Under the pieces are notes generated by a model that was not told the origin of the DNA, made no database searches, and worked only from the letters and a program-made list of their open reading frames with translations. The position numbers and the translations under genes were made by a program. From positions 207,048 to 271,047 of the forward strand of contig NZ_FMZU01000008.1 of assembly GCF_900101545.1 (NCBI RefSeq): a stretch of DNA of 64,000 nt, read 5' to 3'. Below, one piece after another: positions 21,039 through 31,700 of this stretch; position 1 is the stretch's first letter; the number at the start of each line of letters is the position of its first letter. The DNA comes from Variovorax sp. CF079 (lineage in GTDB: Bacteria; Pseudomonadota; Gammaproteobacteria; Burkholderiales; Burkholderiaceae_C).

Positions 21039-21791
21039 ATGAACCTTGTTGTTGTTGCCGCCACCCGCCTCGCCCTCCTCCTTCCGCTTGCACTGCTGTT
21101 GCTGCTGACGGCGCTCCCATCGCAGGCGCAGCCCGCCGCCACGGATACGGCACCCTCGCCGGCCTACCTCGCCGCCCAAAGCCGCTGGCAGAGCGAGCTC
21201 GCCGCTTTCGCGCGTGCCGACAAGCAGAACCCGCCCGCCGAAGGCGGCGTGCTCTTCGTCGGCAGCTCCACCATCCGCTTCTGGACCCGGCTCGCGCAAG
21301 ACTTCCCGCAACTACCGGTGGTCATCAACCGCGGCTTCGGCGGTTCGACCATGGCCGACTGCAGCTACTTCGCCCGCGAACTCGTGGTGCGCCACAAGCC
21401 CCGCCACGTGCTGGTCTACGCCGGCGACAACGACCTGGCCGAAGGCCACACGCCGCTGCAGGTGCTGGAGAGCTTTGCCCGCTTTGCCAACGCCGTGCGC
21501 GCCGAACTGCCGGACACGCGCATCAGCTACATCTCGATCAAGCCCAGCCCTTCGCGCGAGAAGCTGCTGCCGCAGATGCGCGAGACCAACGACATCATCG
21601 GGGCGTACCTGAATCGGCTGCCGAACAGCGAGTACATCGATATCTATACGCCGATGCTCGGTGCTGACGGAAGGCCGCGCGCGGAGTTGTTCCGCGGGGA
21701 CATGCTGCATCTCAATGACGAGGGGTACAGGTTGTGGCGGTCGGTGATTGCGGGGCACCTGCCCGCGGCGGCCTCTGCTGTTGTGCCCTAG
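21039..21791 (+). CDS. Secreted SGNH/GDSL-family hydrolase
   Basis: 250 residues with an N-terminal signal peptide (LALLLPLALLLLLTALPSQA). Motifs in order: GSSTIRFW with the nucleophile serine (block I), GFGGSTMAD (block II), AGDNDLAEG (block III, GxND), and DMLHLNDEGY with the Asp-x-x-His pair (block V). This predicts a periplasmic or secreted esterase. The ATG is two bases after the anti-sigma stop, so it is almost certainly the third gene of the ECF operon. The substrate is unknown. Confidence 0.88.
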   Translation: MNLVVVAATRLALLLPLALLLLLTALPSQAQPAATDTAPSPAYLAAQSRWQSELAAFARADKQNPPAEGGVLFVGSSTIRFWTRLAQDFPQLPVVINRGFGGSTMADCSYFARELVVRHKPRHVLVYAGDNDLAEGHTPLQVLESFARFANAVRAELPDTRISYISIKPSPSREKLLPQMRETNDIIGAYLNRLPNSEYIDIYTPMLGADGRPRAELFRGDMLHLNDEGYRLWRSVIAGHLPAAASAVVP

Positions 21792-21819
21792 TCCGATTGC
21801 TCCAGCAGGAAAGTGGCGC

Positions 21820-22488
21820 TCACCCTGGTGCGAGACAGTCCTCGATCACTTCCGCAGGCAGCACAGGAACCGGCGCATCCGGCGCCGTGGCATCCGTCAC
21901 GGCCAGACCGCATGCAGCATTGCCGCTCCAGATGAATTCCAGGGTGACGGTGTTGCCGGCAGCAATGGTGCCGCCGCTGGTGATGGTGGTGTTGACGTCG
22001 GCGCGGATGGCGCCCGAGGTGTTGGTCAGCGTGCCGGTGCTGATGGCGATGTTCTGGCCCTCGATGCCCTGCTCGGTGCCCTGCGTATTGCCGCTGACGA
22101 CTTCGTTGAGGATGATGTGCGCGGGCCCGGTCGCCAGGTAGGGATTCCCTTGGACGAAGCCGCCCAATTGCGTCTGCACATCGGTGCGGCTGTTGTTGAG
22201 GATCGCGCCGCCGCGCTGGACGTCGAACTGGTTGAAGAGATTGCGCGAGACGCCGGCCGCGCAGGGGGTCTGGATGTTAATCAGGGGTACGCCGTTGGGC
22301 GCGACCAGCACCGTGGGCCGCAGGTGGCCTGGTACGTTGGGTGCTCCAACGATCTGGGCCGATGAAGGCGCCGCCGCGAGCAGCGCCACCACGATCTGCG
22401 CCCCACCCGCCCTGCGTGCAGTCTCCTGCACGACCACCCTCAGCCCGCGCGCGGCATTGAAGACCACGCGATGGAATCGCTTGTTCAT
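21820..22488 (-). CDS. Miniature TpsA-like exoprotein with ESPR and partial TPS domain
   Basis: 222 residues. Residues 1-28 (MNKRFHRVVFNAARG start) are an extended signal peptide region, followed by a hydrophobic stretch ending near SSAQ-44. Residues 48-135 match the start of the two-partner-secretion domain of filamentous haemagglutinins (NLFNQFDV at 84-91, ILNNSRTDVQTQLGG, HIILNEVVSGN). The rest of the TPS domain (the usual NPYGI segment) and the long repeat region are missing; instead there is a short unrelated tail with beta-like repeats. No TpsB transporter gene is nearby. It is either a remnant of a large adhesin or a reduced secreted protein. Confidence 0.7.
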   Translation of the reverse strand: MNKRFHRVVFNAARGLRVVVQETARRAGGAQIVVALLAAAPSSAQIVGAPNVPGHLRPTVLVAPNGVPLINIQTPCAAGVSRNLFNQFDVQRGGAILNNSRTDVQTQLGGFVQGNPYLATGPAHIILNEVVSGNTQGTEQGIEGQNIAISTGTLTNTSGAIRADVNTTITSGGTIAAGNTVTLEFIWSGNAACGLAVTDATAPDAPVPVLPAEVIEDCLAPG

Positions 22489-22616
22489 TGTTGTTCCGTC
22501 CCTGAAAGAGCGCAGCCGGAACAGGCGCGATTCTGGGTTGGGACTGCCCGAGGGAATCTGATCAATTGTCGCGGCGCCACCTTAGCGCCGAAGTGCCGAG
22601 CCGCGATGGCCTCAGC

Positions 22617-23126
22617 TCACTGCCCGCCTGTGATACGCGCACTCACCTCCGCGTACTTGGCCTGCCCCGCCACCAGCACCACGGTAGCGCTCTGCTGGCT
22701 GGTCATGCGCAGGCCGCGCCCGCCCAGGTTGATTTCTTCTATGACATCCGCCTCCAGGCTTGCGCTCTTGCCGTCGGCTGCGATGGCGATGGAGCGCAGG
22801 TTCACGCTGGTGCTCACCTCCACGTTGGCAGGCATGGCCGCGTAGCCTAGCTTCAGGTGCTCGCACCACTGCGGCTTATCGAAGCGCTTGATGTCCGAAC
22901 CCGTGAAGCGCACCTCCACGAGGCGGATCTTTGCGTCGTCGGTGAGCTGGCTGCACAAGGCAGTGGCATCACGCTGCGCGGCCGCGCGTGCACCCGCACT
23001 GGTGAGGCTTTGGATCATGGGCTCGTCGAGCTTGCTGGGCACGCGCGGCGAACAGGCCACGAGCGCGAGCATGGCCAACAGGTAGCCGCCGGCCCGCAGC
23101 GGTCTTGCGTTCAGTTCGATGGTCAT
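22617..23126 (-). CDS. Uncharacterised lipoprotein
   Basis: 169 residues. Signal sequence with lipobox LVAC (LLAMLALVACSP), cysteine at about residue 25. The mature part has an alpha-plus-beta pattern (AAQRDATALCSQLTDDAKI, SASLEADVIEEI) that could be an NTF2-like fold, but no family was recognised. The start ATG at 23126 has a strong ribosome site, AGGAGA, six bases upstream. Same strand as the TpsA-like gene 128 bases downstream. Confidence 0.75.
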   Translation of the reverse strand: MTIELNARPLRAGGYLLAMLALVACSPRVPSKLDEPMIQSLTSAGARAAAQRDATALCSQLTDDAKIRLVEVRFTGSDIKRFDKPQWCEHLKLGYAAMPANVEVSTSVNLRSIAIAADGKSASLEADVIEEINLGGRGLRMTSQQSATVVLVAGQAKYAEVSARITGGQ

Positions 23127-23221
23127 ATTTCTCCTCCCCGCGATGTTGTCGCGAACCGGCGCACGGCTCGGCCCGTCCCACGCGCGTGCCGAAATTTCCA
23201 TCGACTTGCGTGAACTAATGC

Positions 23222-24394
23222 TCAGTCCGGCCAGACGGTGGGAGCGTTGTCGTTCTTGTCCCGGGCCCGGGCCCGGCGCCCCAGCCAGAGCGCGGTGCGT
23301 CCAACTGCGTAGAGCCAGCCGAACACCGCCACCAGCAGCAGCACATCGCCCCACCAAGGCCGCGCCGTCTGACTGTCGCCATAGAAGGCCAGCACCAGCA
23401 GCACCGCCACCAGGTGCGCGCAGAACACCGGCAGCGATGCCGAGCCCATGGCTTCGAGCCGGCGCATTCGCGGGATGCGCCGCATGAAGGCCGGCCCGAA
23501 GCGCACTGCGAGGATGCCGAGCACCACGAGGTTGACGATGCGCAGCGGCCCGAGCTGCCACTTGTCGAACAGCAGGTTCATCTGCTCGTCGCCGCCGAAG
23601 GGCGCCTGGCCATTGATACCGTGGTGCCGCCACCAGAAGCCGTACAACGCTGCCGCCGCGGCCAGCGCCACCAGCCAATTCGGGAACCGGAACGGCTTCG
23701 CATCGGGCGCGTTGCGGCTCGCCCCCATCCACAGCCCCGCGAACCACAGGAACTGCCAGGCGAAGGCATTGAAGGCGCCCATCTCGTGGAAGGGCACGGG
23801 CAGGCCGAGATAGCGCACCGCCAGCTCATAGAGCCGCTCGCTCAGCCCGAACTGCGCCAGCGCCCACAGCGTCGCGCTGGCGACCACCACGCCGGTCCAG
23901 CCGTGGCGCAGCGCGAAGGCCAGCACCCACGGGCTCATCAGCATGAAGAAGATGTACATCGGCAGGATGTCGAGCAAGGCCGGCTCGTACACCAGCAGCA
24001 GCGAGAAGACGAAGGCTTCGGACGGATCCGCGAGGTAGTAGGAGAGCAGGTTCTTCACAGCCGGCTGGTCGATGCGCGTGCCGACCGTGCCGATGATGGT
24101 GAAGAGGAACAACAGCGTCGCCGCCTGCGCCATGTAGACCTTGAGCGCGCGCCGCCAGAAGGCGCGGCGCATCGAATCGACGCCCTGCCGCTGCCCGATG
24201 CGCGTGTAGACCAGCCCGGCGACGAAGGCCGACAGCAGGACGAAGCCCTCGGCCGCCGAGACGAAGCCGAAGGGCTGCCCCAGCGGATCGGTGAAGCGCG
24301 TCGGCAGGTGGGTGACCGTCATCAGCACGAGCATCAAGCCGCGCAGCGCATCGATTTCCCAGTAGCGATTCATCGGAGGGGTGCCGGGCGTCAT
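23222..24394 (-). CDS. opgC: OpgC-family membrane acyltransferase
   Basis: 390 residues with about ten membrane helices. The N-terminus RYWEIDALRGLMLVLMTVTH is characteristic of OpgC, which adds succinyl groups to periplasmic glucans; the FVSAAEGFVLLSAFVAG helix and LPMYIFFMLMSPWVL fit the family. The start is either 24394 or the internal ATG at 24373; neither has a clear ribosome site. It begins 27 bases after the GT4 gene. No opgGH genes are in the window, but the cyclic glucan synthase at its left end could supply a substrate. That link is inference. Confidence 0.85.
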   Translation of the reverse strand: MTPGTPPMNRYWEIDALRGLMLVLMTVTHLPTRFTDPLGQPFGFVSAAEGFVLLSAFVAGLVYTRIGQRQGVDSMRRAFWRRALKVYMAQAATLLFLFTIIGTVGTRIDQPAVKNLLSYYLADPSEAFVFSLLLVYEPALLDILPMYIFFMLMSPWVLAFALRHGWTGVVVASATLWALAQFGLSERLYELAVRYLGLPVPFHEMGAFNAFAWQFLWFAGLWMGASRNAPDAKPFRFPNWLVALAAAAALYGFWWRHHGINGQAPFGGDEQMNLLFDKWQLGPLRIVNLVVLGILAVRFGPAFMRRIPRMRRLEAMGSASLPVFCAHLVAVLLVLAFYGDSQTARPWWGDVLLLVAVFGWLYAVGRTALWLGRRARARDKNDNAPTVWPD

Positions 24395-24421
24395 TGCTCG
24401 GCGGTCAGGCAGGTGGATTCG

Positions 24422-25666
24422 CTACGGCGCCAGCTTGCGGATCGCGTCGATCACGACCTGGCTGTAGTTCTGCCAGGTGTAGCTGGCCGCATGCTGCATC
24501 GCCGCCTCTTTCATCGCGGGAAGCTCTTGCCGGTTCTGGTTGAACCAGGCGAGCTTCTCGGCGATCTTCTCGGGCGAGCGGATGGGCACCAGGAAGCCGG
24601 TCTTGCCCTCGATCACGAGATCCTCGCCGCCGGTGTTGGGCGTGATGACGACCGGCAGGCCCTGGCTCATCGCCTCCTGCATCACCAGCGCGCGCCCTTC
24701 GTAGAGCGAGGGCAGGCAGAAGACGTCGCAGCTGCGCATCAGCTTCAGCACCTCGGCATGCGGGCGGCCCTTCTCGTGCGTGAAGCCCGGGTACTGGCTG
24801 CGGTAGAAGGCCAGGTCGTTGAGCAGGGAGCCCATGACGACGAGCTCGATGTTCTCGCCCTTGAGCAGCTGCATGGCCTGGAACAGGTCGGCCAGGCCCT
24901 TGCGCTGGCCCATGGAGCCCACGAAGAGCACGCGCAGCGGCCGCGACGGATCGGGCGCCTCGCGCGAGGGCGTGCCGGTCGTTGCCGGCGAGCCGAAGGG
25001 CGACAGCACCTTGGCCTTCTGCGCGGCCCAGGAGGGCAGCGAGTCGGCCACGAAGCGGCTGGGCACCACCACCAGGTCGGCCAACGCCAGCTCCTGCGCC
25101 TTGCGCTCCAGCTTGGCCGGCGAGTCGGACATGCCGCCGCCCATGGCGCCGGCCCAGGCCGGCAGGCGCTGCAGTTCATCCTCCATCAGCCGGCGACCTA
25201 CTTCCCAGAAGGAAATGGGCAGGTCGTAGACGCATTTCAGGTCCAGCGCTTTCGCGGCCTTGAAAGTGTCGAGGGCGGAGTCCTCGTAGGTGTAGACGGC
25301 GCCCAGGCCGTACTGCCGGTGCACCCCCGGCAAGACCCCGGCGGTGAAGCGATCGAAATCCTGCAGCACGCCGTCGATCGAGGCAAAGCCATTTTCGTGG
25401 CGCAGCGGATAGCTCCAGCCGACCTTGTTGCACACGGCCCGCGCTACCTCGCGCCAGGGGTGCTGGAGGATTTTCTCGCGCGGCACCTTGAAGCGCCGCC
25501 GCAGCAGGTCGCGGCTCAGCCCCTCGGGCACCAGCTTCAGTGCAAAGCTGTCCGGCGATACGGCGAGCGTGGTCGAGAAGCGGGCCAGCATGCCGGCTGT
25601 TTCCAAGCCATCGAGCATTGCGCGCACATTCTGGTTGCCTGCAGGGTGGCTCAACAACAGTTTCAT
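24422..25666 (-). CDS. Glycosyltransferase family 4
   Basis: 414 residues, GT-B fold. The C-terminal domain has PLRVLFVGSMGQRKGLADL (about 245-265) and the donor-binding segment PSLYEGRALVMQEAMSQGLPVV with the conserved E-x7-E pair (about 325-350). The N-terminal acceptor domain is unremarkable and there is no membrane helix. It is divergent from the macroglobulin gene and upstream of opgC, so it may share a transcript with it. Sugar and acceptor are unknown. Confidence 0.85.
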   Translation of the reverse strand: MKLLLSHPAGNQNVRAMLDGLETAGMLARFSTTLAVSPDSFALKLVPEGLSRDLLRRRFKVPREKILQHPWREVARAVCNKVGWSYPLRHENGFASIDGVLQDFDRFTAGVLPGVHRQYGLGAVYTYEDSALDTFKAAKALDLKCVYDLPISFWEVGRRLMEDELQRLPAWAGAMGGGMSDSPAKLERKAQELALADLVVVPSRFVADSLPSWAAQKAKVLSPFGSPATTGTPSREAPDPSRPLRVLFVGSMGQRKGLADLFQAMQLLKGENIELVVMGSLLNDLAFYRSQYPGFTHEKGRPHAEVLKLMRSCDVFCLPSLYEGRALVMQEAMSQGLPVVITPNTGGEDLVIEGKTGFLVPIRSPEKIAEKLAWFNQNRQELPAMKEAAMQHAASYTWQNYSQVVIDAIRKLAP

Positions 25667-25739
25667 ATCGATCGATCATAGTGGAGGCCTATGGCGTGCC
25701 AGGGGCGAACGCGCCGAGTTGCGCTACGCTCGCGCCCCG

Positions 25740-25746
25740 AAGGAGA
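25740..25746 (+). promoter_or_regulatory. Ribosome site that fixes a TTG start
   Basis: AAGGAGA six bases before the TTG at 25753. It selects this TTG as the start of the macroglobulin gene, which then begins directly with a signal peptide. Confidence 0.75.
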
Positions 25747-25752
25747 AGTCTG

Positions 25753-28700
25753 TTGAAAACGAGAACGACAACGCGTGCCCTCGCGGCCGCCGCACTGGCC
25801 TATATCTCTCTCGGCGCCCATGCGCTGCAGATCACCAGCCTCACGCCGCAGGGCGAGGTGGCGCGCATCCGGCAGGTGGTGGCCAAGTTCGACCAGGCGG
25901 CCGTCAACTTCGGCGACCCCAAGGCACCCGCTCCGCTGGCCGTGAGCTGCACCGACGCGCAGGCGGCCAAGGGCACCGGTCGCTGGACCGGCGAGAAGCA
26001 GTGGGTGTACGACTTCGAGAACGACCTGCCGCCCGGCGTGCGCTGCACGGTGACACGGGTGAGTTCGTTCAAGTCGGCTTCCGGCGCCGACCTCACCGGC
26101 CCGGAGCGCTACCAGTTCAACAGCGGCGGTCCCTTCGTGCGCAACCACCAGCCGAGCTACGGCAAGATCGACGAAGAGCAGCAGTTCATGCTCGAACTCA
26201 ACGGGCCGGCCACGCTCGAGAGCGTGCGCGAGAACGTCTGGTGCCAGGCCGACGGCGTCGGCGAGCGCATTCCGGTCAAGCTCGTCGAGGGCGAGCAGCG
26301 CACTGCCCTGCTCAAGGCCTTCAGCCGCGACAAGGAAGCCGAGAAGGCGCCGCTGCGCTTCGTCACGCTGCAGTGCAATCGCACGCTGACGCCGGGCGGC
26401 CGCGTGCAGCTGGTCTACGGCAAGGGCGTCGCCACGCCCTCGGGCGTGCTCAACAACATCGAGCGGCGGCTCAGCTTCCAGGTGCGCGAGCCCTTCGCCG
26501 TGTCCTTCAGCTGCGAGCGCGAGAGCGCGCAGTCGGCCTGCCTGCCGCTCAAGCCGATGGTGCTGCAGTTCAATGCGCCGGTGTCGCGCAAGCTGGCGGC
26601 GCAGATCACGCTCAAAGGCGGCGGCAAGACGATCAAGCCGAAGTTCGACGACGAGAACGCCGCCGAGGATGCGGTGGTCGACTCGGTGAGCTTCCCACCG
26701 CCTTTCGCCGAGCAGACGCCCTTCACGATCGAGCTGCCGGCGAAGTTCGTGGATGCCTCGGGCCGCGCGCTGGCCTCGCCCGACAGCTTTCCGCTCAAGG
26801 TCGCGACCGGCGCCATGCCGCCGCTGGCCAAGTTCGCCGCCTCGCCTTTCGGCGTGGTCGAGCGCCTGGCCGAGCCCGGCGGCGCGGCGCTGATGCCGGT
26901 GACGGTGCGGCGCGTCGAGCCCGCGCTGCAGGTGCAGGCGCTCACCCCGGGCAAGGTCAGCGACATGAACCCGAAAACCGACGCCGAGATCATCGCGTGG
27001 TTCCGCAAGGTCCGGCGCTATGACAGCAATTACACGATCGACCGCAAGGAGGCCGCGCGCGACGTGAAGGGTGCGTTGCCCAAGGTGATCGACAAGGACG
27101 AGCGCGAGCGCATCCAGACCCGCATGGTCTCGTTGCTCGGCGGCCAGGCCAACGTGAAGACGCTGGACATGCCCAAGGCCGAGGGCGGCGATCCGCGGCC
27201 CTTCGAGGTGATCGGCATCCCGCTCGCGCCCGGCTTCCACGTGCTCGAGATCGCATCGCAAAAACTCGGCGACGCGCTGCTCGACGAGCGCTACGGCACC
27301 GGCCGCACGATGTACGTGCGCACCACGGCGCTGGCCACCAACCTCGCGGTGCACTTCAAGCTGGGGCGCGAGAACGCGGTGGCCTGGGTCACGACGCTGG
27401 ACAAGGGCAAGGTGGTGGCCAACGCCGCCGTGCGCGTCTCGGACTGCAACGGCCGCGAGGTGGCCGCGGGCAGCACCGATGCGCGCGGGCTGGTGCAGCT
27501 CGCCGGCATCGCGCCGAACGCGCCGAGCTGCTCCACCGAAGACGACTACAGCGGCGACGCTTACTTCGTGAGCGCCCGCGCCAAGGACGACAAGGGCGTG
27601 GAAGACCTCGCCTTCACCTGGAGCGACTGGCAGCGCGGCATCGAGCCCTGGCGTTTCAACGTGCCGACCAGCTTGGAGCCGCAGGCCGACCGCGTCGCCC
27701 ACACGGTGTTCGACCGCACGCTGCTGCGCGCCGGCGAAACCGTGTCGATGAAGCACCTGATCCGCACCCAGACCAGCAAGGGCTTCGGGCTGCCGCAGAC
27801 CCTGCCGGACACGCTGGTCGTGACGCATGTGGGCAGCGGCCAGCAGTACACCCAGCCGCTCAAGTGGCGCAAGACCGCGACCGGCGGGCAGAGCGGCGAG
27901 AATACTTTCGCGATTCCGTCCGCGGCCAAGCTCGGCGTCTACCAGGTCGAGCTCAAGAGCGGCAAGGAAGGCACGGACGGCGACCAAGGCGGCATGCGCA
28001 GCTCCAGCACCGGCCAGTTCCGCGTCGAGGAGTTCCGCCTGCCGGTGCTCGAAGGCCGCATCGCGCCCAGCGAGAAGAAACCGCTGGTGGCCGCGACTTC
28101 GCTGCCCACCGAGGTGCAGATCAACTACGTGGCCGGCGGCGCCGCGGCCAACCTGCCGGTGCGCGTGTCGGCGGCGGTGCGAGCCAAAAGCCTCTCGTTC
28201 GCCGACTTCGACGCCTTCAGCTTCTCGCCGCCGCGCAAGGATGGCCTCATCGCGGTCGACGCCGACGAATCCGATTCGGCCGCCCAGGACCTGCGGGTGA
28301 TCGCCGACAAGCTGCCGCTCACGCTCAGCAAGGACGGCGCCGGCAAGCTCACGATCGAGAAGATTCCCGTTGCCAAGGCCACGCCGCGCGAGCTGCTGCT
28401 CGAAGCCACCTACTCCGACCCCAACGGCGAGGTGCAGACCTTGCGCAGCGTGCAGACGCTGTGGCCCGCGGCCGTGATCGCCGGCATCAAGACCGAGGGC
28501 TGGGTCTCGACCAGCCAGAAGCTCAAGTTCCAGGCGCTGGCGCTTGGACTGAGCGGAAAGCCGCAGGAAGGCGTGACGCTCAACGTGCGTGCCATCGCGC
28601 GCATCACCACCACCAGCCGCAAGCGCATGGTGGGCGGCTTCTACACCTATGACAACAAGACCGAGGTCAAGGAGATCGGCACCGTGTGCAGCGGCAAGAG

Positions 28701-31700
28701 CGATGCGCGCGGCCTGCTGCTGTGCGAGGCCGAGCTCAAGGAAGCCGGCCAGGTCGAACTGATCGCCAGCGCCACCGACAAAGACGGCCGCGACAGCCGC
28801 GCCGCGAGCTCGGTCTACGTCACGAAGCAGGGCGAGCTCTGGTTCGGCGGCGAGGACCACGACCGCATCGACGTGCTGCCCGAGAAGAAGAGCTACCAGC
28901 CCGGCGAGACGGCCAAGTTCCAGGTGCGCAGCCCCTTTCGCTTTGCGACTGCGCTGGTGTCGGTGGAGCGCGAGGGCGTGATCGAGACGCAGGTGGTGCA
29001 GCTCAACGGCCAGGATCCGACGGTGAGCCTGCGGGTCAAGCCCGAGTGGGGGCCCAACGCCTACGTGAGCGTGCTCGCGCTGCGCGGCCGGCTGCGCGAA
29101 GTGCCGTGGTACAGCTTCTTCACCTGGGGCTTCAAGGCGCCGCGCGAATGGTGGACCGCCTTCTGGTACGAGGGCAAGGAGTACGTGGCGCCGACCGCGC
29201 TGGTCGACCTGAGCAAGCCGGCCTACCGGCTGGGCCTGGCCGAGATCCGCGTCGGCACGCAGGCGCATCAGATCGAGGTCAAGGTGTCGAGCGACAAGCC
29301 CAGCTATCCGGTGCGCGGCAAGGCGCTGGTCACCATCTCGGCCAAGCTGCCCGACGGCAAGCCAGCCGCCGGCGCCGAGGTGGCGCTGGCCGCGGTCGAC
29401 CAGGCGCTGCTGGAACTGATGCCCAACGACAGCTGGAAGCTGCTCGAAGCCATGCTGCAGCGGCGCAGCTGGGGCGTGAGCACCTCGACGGCGCAGATGG
29501 AAATCGTCGGCCGTCGGCACTACGGCCGCAAGGCCGTGCCCGCGGGCGGCGGCGGCGGCAAGGGCCAGACGCGCGAGCTGCTCGACACCCTGCTCTTGTG
29601 GAACCCGGCGGTGGTGCTCGACGCCAACGGACAGGCCACGGTGACGGTGCCGCTCAACGACGCGCTGACCACCTTCAGGATCGTCGCGGTGGCCGACGCG
29701 GGCACCGGCCTGTTCGGCACCGGCCAGACCTCGATCCAGGCCACGCAGGACCTGCAGATCGTCAGCGGCCTGCCGCCGCTGGTGCGCGAGGACGACCAGT
29801 TCCGCGCCCAGATCACGCTGCGCAATACGACGCAGAAGGCGATGAAGGTCGAAGCCACGCCGCGTGCCACGCTCCTCAAGCTGGAGGCGCAGACGGTCGA
29901 TATCCCGCCCGGCGAGGCGCGCGAGCTCGCATGGAGCGTGACCGCGCCCGCGCAGCTCGCGCAGACGCGCGCCGAGGCGCTGCTGTGGGAGATCGAGGCC
30001 AAGGACACGATCGGCGGCGCGCGCGATGCGCTCAAGCTGCGCCAGCGCATCGTGCCGGGCGTGCCGCTGACGGTGCAGCAGGCCACGCTGGTGCAGCTCG
30101 ACGGGCCCTTCACGCTCGACGTGGCGCCGCCCGCCGACGCCCTGCCCGGCCGCGGCGGCTTGAAGCTTTCCCTGCAGCCCCGGCTGGCCGAAGGCCTGAC
30201 GGGCGTGCGCGACTGGTTCGCCGCCTACCCCTATGCCTGCCTGGAGCAGAAGGCCAGCAAGTCCATCGGCCTGCGCGACGGCAAGGCCTGGCAGACGGTG
30301 GTGGCGCAGCTGCCGAGCTACCTCGACAGCGACGGCCTGGCCAACTACTTCCCGCCGCGCGACGGTGAAGCCAACCGCGGCAGCGACATCCTGACGGCCT
30401 ACCTCCTCGCGGCCACGCACGAAGCGGCGGCGCTCGATCCGGCCTTCGCGCTGCCCGATGCGGCGCGCGCGCCCATGGAGCAGGGCCTGATCGCCTTCGT
30501 CGAAGGCAGGATCCAGCGCGAGTTCTGGAGCCCGCAGAAGGATCTCGACGTGCGCAAGCTCGCCGCACTGGAAGCGCTCTCGCGCTACGGCAAGGCGCAG
30601 GGCCGCATGGCCGGCAGCATCACCATCGCGCCCAACCAGTGGCCGACCAGCGCCGTCATCGACTGGCTCAACATCCTCAAGCGCGTGCAAGACGTGCCGC
30701 AGCGCCAGCAGCGCATGGCCGAGGCGGACAACGTGCTCAAGGCGCGCCTGTCTTATCAAGGGACCAAGCTGGTCTTCAGCACCGAGCGCGAGGACTACTG
30801 GTGGTGGCTGATGACCAACGGCGACGTCAACACCGCACGCCTGCTGCTCACCGTGCTGGACGATCCGGCCTGGAAGGACGACATCGGCAAGCTCGCCACC
30901 GGCTTCATCGGCCGCCAGCAGAACGGCGCGTGGCACACCACCACCGCCAACCTGTGGGGCGGGCTGGCGCTGGAAAAATTCTCGAAGCAGTTCGAAAGCG
31001 CGCCGGTCGCGGGCATCACCGCGGCCAACCTCGGCGCCATCAAGGCCCAGGTGGACTGGCGCAAGGTCGAGCGCATCAAGACCAGCGACGCCGGCGGCGC
31101 GCCGAACCAGACCACGGCCTTCGGCGCCCCCGCCTCGCCGGGCAACCTGCGCAACAACGCCATGTTCCTGCCCTGGCCGGCATCGAACGCGGCGCGCGAC
31201 ACTTTGCTGGTCACGCAGTCCGGCAGCGGCAAGCCCTGGCTCACGCTGCAGTCCATCGCTGCCGTGCAGCTCAAGGCGCCTTTCGCGGCCGGCTATGCGA
31301 TCAAGAAGACCATCACCCCGGTCGAGCAGGCCGTGCAGGGCATCTACACGCGCGGCGACGTGCTGCGCGTGAGCCTGGAAGTCAACGCCAGCGCCGACAT
31401 GACCTGGGTCGCGATCACCGACCCGATCCCCGGCGGCGCCACCATCCTCGGCGGCGGCCTGAGCCGCGATTCGCAGATCGCGACGCAGGGCGAGAAGCGC
31501 TCCGGCGCCGGCTGGCCGGCTTTCGAGGAACGCAGCTTCGAGGCCTTCCGCAGCTACTACCAGCACCTGCCGAAGGGGGTGGTGAAGATGGAGTACACGG
31601 TTCGCCTGAACAACGTCGGGGACTTTGCGCTGCCGCCGAGCCGGGTCGAGGCCTTGTATGCGCCGGAGATGTTCGGGGAGGTGCCGAATGGGCGGGTGAA

